Translations under genes and position numbers: made by a program
From: an uncultured Muribaculaceae bacterium
GTDB taxonomy: Bacteria > Bacteroidota > Bacteroidia > Bacteroidales > Muribaculaceae
DNA length: 64,000 nucleotides
Reading direction: 5' to 3'
Assembly (NCBI GenBank): GCA_910587185.1
Contig: CAJULY010000009.1
Span: 55,025-119,024 of the forward strand
Notes under the pieces: generated by a model
Seen by the model: only the letters and a program-made list of their open reading frames with translations
Databases searched by the model: none
Told to the model about the DNA's origin: nothing
In this document: in pieces, positions 58,432-64,000 of the stretch
Layout of the letters: each line of letters begins with the position of its first letter
Position numbering within the stretch: position 1 is the stretch's first letter

Positions 58432-60723
58432 TTATTTCAGGCGTTTGTCGCGGGAGAAAGAGTAGGGGCGCGAGGCTGGGGAGGTGCCGCGCTTTTTGTC
58501 GGGAATGTCGTTCATGACGAAGTCGAGCGTCGCCCCTTCAAAAAGCTCTTTGCGGGTCAGATAGTTCCTGTCTGAAATCTTTCCGTTGATTTTCAGTTCC
58601 TTGATGTAGCGGTTGGCGCTTGAATTGGCCGGAGCGTTGATTGTCACCCTCTTCCCGTTCTCGAGATTGAGCCGCACATGACGGAAAAGCGGAGCGCCCA
58701 GTGCATACTCTCCGCTTCCGGGAGCTACGGGATAGAAGCCCAGTGCCGAAAAAACGTACCAGGCGGAAGTCTGGCCGTTGTCCTCGTCGCCGCAATAGCC
58801 GTCGGGTGTCGCGGAATACATCCGGTCCATCACCTCGCGCACATGGAACTGCGTTTTCCACGGTTCGCCGGAATAGTCATAGAGATATATGGCGTGTTGA
58901 ACCGGCTGATTGCCGTGCGCATAGTTTCCCATGTTCATGATCTGCATCTCGCGGATCTCGTGGATGACATGGCCGTAATAGCTCTCGTCGAACACGGGCG
59001 GAACCGTGAAGACCGAGTCGAGCATCCCGTTGAATTCCTTCTCGCCGCCCATGAGGTCAATCAGGCCCTGAGGGTCATGGAACACGCACCATGTGTAGTG
59101 CCAGGAATTGCCTTCCGTAAAGGCGTCGCCCCATTTCAGGGGATTGAAAGGACTCTGGAAAGTTCCGTCGGCGTTGCGTCCGCGCATCAGATTGTGTGAT
59201 TTGTCAAAAAGATTGCGGTAGTTCATCGCCGATTTGGCGTAGGGCGCAAGTTCAGCTTCGCTTTTCCCGAGGGCGCGTCCGAGCTGAAGGATGCACCAGT
59301 CGTCGTAGGCATATTCGAGCGTCCGCGCGGCACTTTCGTTGATTCCCTTGTCGTAGGGGACATACCCGAGGCTGTCATAATATTCATGGCCGAGGCGTCC
59401 CGTCGATGACACTTTAGGGTGAACGGCATGGGCGCCGTGTGTGACGGCTTTCCACAGCGTTTCGATGTCATATCCGCGGAGTCCTGAGAGCCAGGCGTCG
59501 GCAACCACGGAAGCGCTGTTGTTGCCGACCATGCAGTCGCGGTGACCCGGACTTGCCCACTCGGGCAGGAAGCCGCTTTCAAGCCACGCGTTGACCAGTC
59601 CGGCCTGAATCTTTTCGTTCTGTGAAGGGTAGAGCAGATTGAGCAGCGGGAAGAGCGATCTGAACGTGTCCCAGAAGCCGGTGTCGGTAAACATGTAGCC
59701 CGGCAGCACTTTTCCGTTGTAGGGGCTGTAATGTACAATCTCTCCTGCGGCATTTATCTCATAGAGCGAACGCGGAAAAAGCACCGAGCGGTAGAGGCAC
59801 GAATAGAAGGTGCGCATGCGGTCTATGGTCAGTGCGTCTGCCGGATCGAGGCTGATCTCCACTCGTCCCAGAATCTCGTTCCAGCGGTTGCGGGCCTCGT
59901 TTTTGATGCGGTCGAAGTCGCCGTCGCCAAGCTCGCGCAGGTTTATCAGAGCCTGTTCGGGGCTTATGAACGAAGACGCCACGCGCATGTTGACGATCTG
60001 TCCTTTGCGTGTGGGGAACCCGACTATGGCGCCGGCATGGTCGCATTCGGCAATCCGGGAGCTTTCATCGATCTTCCCGTCGCAGACAGTTGCGGCATAG
60101 CGGAGCGGCGTGTCGAATTCGATGACGAAATAATTTCGGAAATTTTCCGGAACGCCGCCCGAATTTCGCGTGGTGTAGCCCGTTATTCGCCCGTTGGCGG
60201 TGTCTATTTCGACTTTAGAGCCTTTGTCGAAAGGGTCGATGATCACCGTCGAGGTGTCACATTGCGGAAACGTGAAGCGGAAAGCGGCGGCGCGCGATGT
60301 CGGGGTTATTTCCGTAACCACGTCGTGATCTGCAAGATAGACTTTGTAGTAATATGGTGTCGCGGTCTCCGCCTTGTGGCTGAACCAGCTTGCGCGGCTC
60401 TCCTCGTCAAACCTCGGAGAACCGGTGACGGGCATGACGGCGAACTGGCCGTAGTCGTTGATCCACGGACTCGGCTGATGGGTCTGCTTGAAGCCGCGAA
60501 TCTTGCGCTCGTCATATCGGTAGGCCCAGCCGTTGCCGGTTTTTCCTGTCTGAGCGGTCCAGAAATTCATGCCCCAGGGCAGAGCAAGTGCCGGATAGGT
60601 GTTTCCTGTGGAAAGCGCGTAATCCGACTGTGACCCCACAAGGGTGCTGACATAATCCACAGGCTCTGTCGCGCTGGCGCTCAGCGAAAGCCATGTCAGT
60701 AGAAGCGTTGCTGTTTTTTTCAT
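58432..60723 (-). CDS. GH92 alpha-mannosidase
   Basis: A 763-residue exported exo-alpha-mannosidase acting on N-glycan or yeast mannan chains. A signal peptide (MKKTATLLLTWLSLSASA) is present. Family blocks: YVSTLVGSQSDY, GNTYPALALPWGMNFWTAQTG, the (alpha/alpha)6 domain with FTDTGFWDTFRSLFPLLNLLYP, GNSWHYTWCVFHD, and the C-terminal GYCGDEDNGQTSAWYVFSALGFYPVAPGS. These contain the Ca2+ and catalytic acidic residues of the family. Full length for GH92. Single gene; no SusC/SusD nearby. Confidence 0.95.
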   Translation of the reverse strand: MKKTATLLLTWLSLSASATEPVDYVSTLVGSQSDYALSTGNTYPALALPWGMNFWTAQTGKTGNGWAYRYDERKIRGFKQTHQPSPWINDYGQFAVMPVTGSPRFDEESRASWFSHKAETATPYYYKVYLADHDVVTEITPTSRAAAFRFTFPQCDTSTVIIDPFDKGSKVEIDTANGRITGYTTRNSGGVPENFRNYFVIEFDTPLRYAATVCDGKIDESSRIAECDHAGAIVGFPTRKGQIVNMRVASSFISPEQALINLRELGDGDFDRIKNEARNRWNEILGRVEISLDPADALTIDRMRTFYSCLYRSVLFPRSLYEINAAGEIVHYSPYNGKVLPGYMFTDTGFWDTFRSLFPLLNLLYPSQNEKIQAGLVNAWLESGFLPEWASPGHRDCMVGNNSASVVADAWLSGLRGYDIETLWKAVTHGAHAVHPKVSSTGRLGHEYYDSLGYVPYDKGINESAARTLEYAYDDWCILQLGRALGKSEAELAPYAKSAMNYRNLFDKSHNLMRGRNADGTFQSPFNPLKWGDAFTEGNSWHYTWCVFHDPQGLIDLMGGEKEFNGMLDSVFTVPPVFDESYYGHVIHEIREMQIMNMGNYAHGNQPVQHAIYLYDYSGEPWKTQFHVREVMDRMYSATPDGYCGDEDNGQTSAWYVFSALGFYPVAPGSGEYALGAPLFRHVRLNLENGKRVTINAPANSSANRYIKELKINGKISDRNYLTRKELFEGATLDFVMNDIPDKKRGTSPASRPYSFSRDKRLK

Positions 60724-60762
60724 GATTGCGATTCGGTTGAGGTGGCTGTATCTCCCGCCGGT

Positions 60763-60805
60763 GACTGAAAAACGTCCCGTTTCGGTAGTGGTCCGGAACG
60801 GGACG
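60763..60805 (-). terminator. Terminator of the cyd operon
   Basis: The stem CGTCCCGTT (60773-60781) and AACGGGACG (60797-60805), then TTTTTCAGTC on the minus strand. Confidence 0.85.
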
Positions 60806-60840
60806 ATCCATATATCGGGAGGAGTCCGTTTTTTTCAGAT

Positions 60841-61983
60841 TCAGTATTTGTGGCTTTCAGCCTTCATTTCCTCGGGAGTGATCGGTTTGCTGTTCATCTT
60901 GGCCCAGACATAAGCGATGTAGGCGATGACGAACGGCGTTATTATCGAAACCCAGCTCATCACCTTGAGCGTGAAGAGCGACGAGGAGCTGTTGCGGATG
61001 GTCAGCGACGAGGCCACATCGGTCAGCGACGGATAATAGGCCGTCGAATTGTAGCCAGCTACGCAGAAGAGCGCCACCACGACAAGCACCGTGCCTATGC
61101 CCGAGTACCAGATCCCTCCTTTGAAACGAGGAAGAACGGCCGAGCCGATAACCCCGGTAAGAACAGCTACGACGCCTAATAGGAACACGATGGCTACCGG
61201 CCACATCTCTATGAAGTTCCAGAGATACTTGTTGGAAACCCAGCGGAGGCTCCCGTCATTCTCGGTCTGCACGCCGTCGGCCGTTAGCAGAAGGAAAAGG
61301 AAGAGGAGGAAGAACACTACGAAGATGGCGCCATTGACAAGTACCGAACGGCGCTGGCCGCGGCGGAAATCCTCGTCATGGCCTATGGCCGAGAGAAAAT
61401 AGAGCGACGCCTGTGTGCGCGACAGGAAAAACACTGCCACTCCGAGCACCAGACAGCGCCAGTCGGCAATGGCCTCAAGCCCGTGGGTGGGAGCCCATTG
61501 CGAGATCACCGGAGCCGAGCCGTCGAGAAGATTGGTCTTCGTGACCGAGAATTCGGCTCCGAAAAACATCATGCCGACTGCCACGCCGAGAAGTATGCAG
61601 CCTACGCATCCGTTGATGAAAAGGAATATGTCGTAGGTCCGCGTCCCGAAAATATTTCCCGGTTTCGAGCGGAACTCATAGCTGACAGCTTGGAGGATGA
61701 AGCTGAACAGAATCAGCATCCATAGCCAGTAGGCGCCTCCGAAACTCGTGGAGTAGAACAGCGGGAACGAGGCGAAGAAAGCGCCCCCGAACACCACCAG
61801 CGTGGTGAACGTCAGCTCCCACTTGCGTCCCAGAGCGTTAACAACCATTGACCGTTCGGTCTCCGACATCCGTCCGAGAAGCATCGACTGACCTCCCTGC
61901 ACAAACAGTAAAAACACAAGGGCCGCGCCAAGCACTGCTATGAGCAGCCACCAATAGTTCTGAAGCATTTCGAGTGTTGTCAT
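60841..61983 (-). CDS. cydB: Cytochrome bd oxidase subunit II
   Basis: A 380-residue inner-membrane subunit with eight or nine helices, partner of CydA in the quinol oxidase that removes traces of oxygen. The N-terminus (LQNYWWLLIAVLGAALVFLLFVQGGQSML) and the loop ERSMVVNALGRKWELTFTTLVVFGGAFFASFPLFY are family features. It starts 6 bp after cydA and ends before a strong terminator. No small CydX-type frame is evident after it. Confidence 0.97.
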   Translation of the reverse strand: MTTLEMLQNYWWLLIAVLGAALVFLLFVQGGQSMLLGRMSETERSMVVNALGRKWELTFTTLVVFGGAFFASFPLFYSTSFGGAYWLWMLILFSFILQAVSYEFRSKPGNIFGTRTYDIFLFINGCVGCILLGVAVGMMFFGAEFSVTKTNLLDGSAPVISQWAPTHGLEAIADWRCLVLGVAVFFLSRTQASLYFLSAIGHDEDFRRGQRRSVLVNGAIFVVFFLLFLFLLLTADGVQTENDGSLRWVSNKYLWNFIEMWPVAIVFLLGVVAVLTGVIGSAVLPRFKGGIWYSGIGTVLVVVALFCVAGYNSTAYYPSLTDVASSLTIRNSSSSLFTLKVMSWVSIITPFVIAYIAYVWAKMNSKPITPEEMKAESHKY

Positions 61984-61989
61984 GTCGGG

Positions 61990-63558
61990 TCAGTCTTTAA
62001 GCGATGAGTAATCTTGTTTGGAGCCTTTCGAGATGCACTTGAGCATTATGCACATCTCGGCGGCGAGGAAAGCGGTGAACACTGCCGCAAACATCCAGAA
62101 GGTCAGCTGCACGTCGCCGGTGGTTATGTCGGAGATCGCGGCCTTGCAGGGCATTATGTCCTGAATGATCCAGGGCTGACGGCCAACTTCGGCCGTTACC
62201 CAGCCTGCCTGGCTGCACACCCACACGATCGGAATCGACAGCATGCCTATCCAGAGTATGATCTTGCCTGAGTACCACGACGGACGCTTATAGGCCATCC
62301 AGAGCCAGACAATGATGAACAGGAACAGGTATCCGCCGAGAATAACCATTATATGGAACGAGTAGAACGTTATGCCAACCGGAGGCACAGCCTCGTAGGG
62401 GGAGTCGAGATAACCGTAGCCGAAATAGGGATAGTTCGCCTCCAGTTCGCGGGCCGTGCGTGCCATGGCTGCGGTGTCGCCCTGGGCCGAGGCCGAATCG
62501 AAGGCGCGAAGCGACTCGTGGGCGCGCCGTCCCAGCGTGATCCTTTCGGCATAGCTGACGGTTCTCACGGTGTCGCCCTCTTCCGTCAGCTCAATGCCGT
62601 CGATGAGATCGTTTATGCCGGGCACGAAAGCGTGGGCGTTGTGGGTGGCCAGGAAAGAGAGACCGTAGGGAATGGATATGTCGAAAAGATACGGATCTTC
62701 GTCATTTTCAGGTGTTTTTGCCGGATTGAGGATTCCGAACGCCACGATCTCCTGCCCGCATTTACCTTTGTAGAGGCCTTCCATCGCTGCCAGCTTCATG
62801 GGCTGCACGCGGGCCACGTCCAGGGCCGAGCCGTCGCCGCTCCAGAGCGTCAGTATCATGCCTGCGAGGCCGACCCAGCCTCCCACCTTGATGGAGCGCA
62901 GAGCCATCTCCTTGTTGCGCTTGCGCAGAAGGAACCAGCAGCTGATGCCTATGACGAACACGCCCGCAAGCAGCCAGCCTGAGAACACGGCGTGGCAGAA
63001 CTTATGGATTGCCACAGGCGACAGGGCGACAGCCCAGAAATTGTCCATGACGTTGCGCATCTGCGACGGATCGAACTTCATTCCAACGGGATATTGCATC
63101 CAGCCGTTGGCTACCAGAATCCACAGAGCCGAGATCGACGCTCCTATCGCCGTCAGCCATGTGGCTGCAAGATGGAAACGCGGACTGACCTTTTTCCAGC
63201 CGAAAAACATGACGGCTATGAAGGTCGATTCCATGAAGAAGGCCAGAAGCCCTTCTATGGCCAGCGGGGCGCCGAAGATGTCGCCCACAAACCAGCTGTA
63301 GTTCGACCAGTTGGCGCCGAATTCGAATTCGAGGATTATTCCTGTGGCCACTCCTACGGCGAAATTGACGCCGAAAAGGGTCATCCAGAATTTGGTGATG
63401 GCGAGCCACCGCTCGCTGCGTGTGCGCAGATAGATGGTCTCCATGATCGCAACGATCACTGACAGACCGAGTGTCAGTGGCACGAAAAGCCAGTGATACA
63501 TAGCCGTCAGGGCGAATTGGGCCCTCGACCAGTCAACCACGCTCATTAAATCGTTCAT
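61990..63558 (-). CDS. cydA: Cytochrome bd oxidase subunit I
   Basis: A 522-residue subunit with three haems that oxidises quinol and reduces O2. ATG 63558 (MNDLMSVVDWSRAQF) overlaps the DUF4492 stop as ATGA; longer frames are not needed. Haem ligand regions: FALTAMYHWLFVPLTLG (His22), HKFCHAVFSGWLL and the GRQPWIIQDIMP block close to the oxygen site. The Q-loop is of the short type. Bacteroidales use this enzyme for growth at nanomolar oxygen. Confidence 0.97.
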   Translation of the reverse strand: MNDLMSVVDWSRAQFALTAMYHWLFVPLTLGLSVIVAIMETIYLRTRSERWLAITKFWMTLFGVNFAVGVATGIILEFEFGANWSNYSWFVGDIFGAPLAIEGLLAFFMESTFIAVMFFGWKKVSPRFHLAATWLTAIGASISALWILVANGWMQYPVGMKFDPSQMRNVMDNFWAVALSPVAIHKFCHAVFSGWLLAGVFVIGISCWFLLRKRNKEMALRSIKVGGWVGLAGMILTLWSGDGSALDVARVQPMKLAAMEGLYKGKCGQEIVAFGILNPAKTPENDEDPYLFDISIPYGLSFLATHNAHAFVPGINDLIDGIELTEEGDTVRTVSYAERITLGRRAHESLRAFDSASAQGDTAAMARTARELEANYPYFGYGYLDSPYEAVPPVGITFYSFHIMVILGGYLFLFIIVWLWMAYKRPSWYSGKIILWIGMLSIPIVWVCSQAGWVTAEVGRQPWIIQDIMPCKAAISDITTGDVQLTFWMFAAVFTAFLAAEMCIMLKCISKGSKQDYSSLKD

Positions 63559-63851
63559 AATGCAGTATCGGATCTTTTGTTTGTTGATAATTCGGGTGTT
63601 CCCTCTGGGGTCAGCGCGGTGTCGGCATGAACCGTGCGGTTGACCAGATCGCAACGCACGGCCTGAGCCCGTTCGCTGTCGGTCGAATAATCCTCCTGAA
63701 GGCGGTCAGGAAAAAAGAATAGCCTGAACACCAGAAACAGGATGGCGACCTTTATGAGGATCATGGCCCACAGATAGCGGCCCACCGTCATCTGGCGGAA
63801 ACCGTCGGCATAAAATCGCCACACCCTGTGGAATATGTTCCTGCGTTTCAT
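63555..63851 (-). CDS. DUF4492 membrane protein, cyd-associated
   Basis: A 98-residue protein with one helix at about 25-48 (YLWAMILIKVAILFLVFRLFFF) after a conserved basic start (FHRVWRFYADGFRQMTVGR). DUF4492 genes usually precede cydA in Bacteroidota; function unknown, possibly oxidase assembly. It overlaps cydA by 4 bp. The C-terminal ~40 residues are hydrophilic and less conserved-looking. Confidence 0.88.
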   Translation of the reverse strand: MKRRNIFHRVWRFYADGFRQMTVGRYLWAMILIKVAILFLVFRLFFFPDRLQEDYSTDSERAQAVRCDLVNRTVHADTALTPEGTPELSTNKRSDTAL

Positions 63852-63895
63852 ATCTATGAAAAGTTCGCCCCGTTTCCCGGAGGGATTACTGACTA

Positions 63896-63927
63896 CAAAT
63901 CTAATGTAATTTGGTTAAAATAGCAAA
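63896..63927 (-). promoter_or_regulatory. Promoter of DUF4492-cydA-cydB
   Basis: The minus strand reads TTTG (63927-63924), 20 bp, TAGATTTG (63903-63896). The leader is about 40 nt. The rest of the window end is AT-rich with no gene seen. Confidence 0.85.
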
Positions 63928-64000
63928 AAATAATTGCAAAAAAAACCAGGGCTGGCGCATGAGATTTAACTTTCCTTAAAAACCTTGAGTAAATAGTCAA

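Overview
The window is a stretch of bacterial chromosome of roughly 54-55% GC. It belongs to the order Bacteroidales, most plausibly the gut family Muribaculaceae. The reasons are the recurring Bacteroidota promoter (TTTG, about 20 bp, TAnnTTTG), DUF4836 and DUF5715 lipoproteins, a DUF4492-cydA-cydB operon, an frdC-frdA-frdB fumarate reductase operon, a carboxyspermidine dehydrogenase for polyamine synthesis, and scattered GH18, GH33 and GH92 enzymes typical of host-glycan users. The family assignment is inference; the order is well supported. No rRNA operon, CRISPR array, prophage or complete insertion sequence is seen.

Layout. 1-6562 (minus strand): a tight operon of carboxy(nor)spermidine dehydrogenase, a cation-efflux transporter, two DUF4836 lipoproteins and an ABC ATPase plus permease, the permease cut by the window edge. 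6829-8667: divergent GH18 lipoprotein and SH3 protein. 8775-10364: a HipBST-like split toxin-antitoxin operon with its operators. 10530-13010: a small membrane protein, six 10-bp-phased direct repeats, an HTH-like protein and a transmembrane Ser/Thr kinase. 13066-17563 (minus): yceD, rpmF, fabH, era, der. 17692-18043: 9-bp repeats interrupted by a 298-bp foldback element. 18104-22093 (minus): frdCAB with an unusually long FrdC. 22297-24826: a lipoprotein, tRNA-Asp, an AraC regulator and a candidate small RNA. 24893-29006: patatin, a thioredoxin-fold protein, metG. 29025-29362: a gene-free element with terminal inverted repeats. 29387-35993: asparaginase, a sigma-54 activator, M48 protease, guanine deaminase, sialidase, thioredoxin. 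36011-45871: a CobW GTPase, then a long plus-strand run (FtsB/DivIC, coaX, a barrel protein, lptC, a CNNM/CorC-like protein, rnz, tadA, a ferredoxin membrane protein, thyA, folA). 45872-58318 (minus): aroB, a HAD phosphatase, AsmA, DUF5715, then an envelope glycolipid operon (GT9, two LtaS-like transferases, GT4) headed by the SRP RNA gene. 58432-63851 (minus): GH92 and DUF4492-cydA-cydB.

How it fits together. Most genes are household functions: ribosome assembly GTPases, lipid and LPS synthesis, folate and thymidylate, and fumarate and microaerobic respiration. GH18, GH33 and GH92 act on host or microbial glycans, but no SusC/SusD pair is present. The least explained material is non-coding: (i) 9-bp tandem arrays that repeatedly lie just past a gene end or terminator, (ii) two foldback elements, (iii) an orphan promoter-to-terminator transcription unit at about 24613-24826, (iv) the 10-bp-phased repeats ahead of the kinase pair, and (v) a set of near-leaderless promoters whose -7 box ends 4-7 nt before the ATG.
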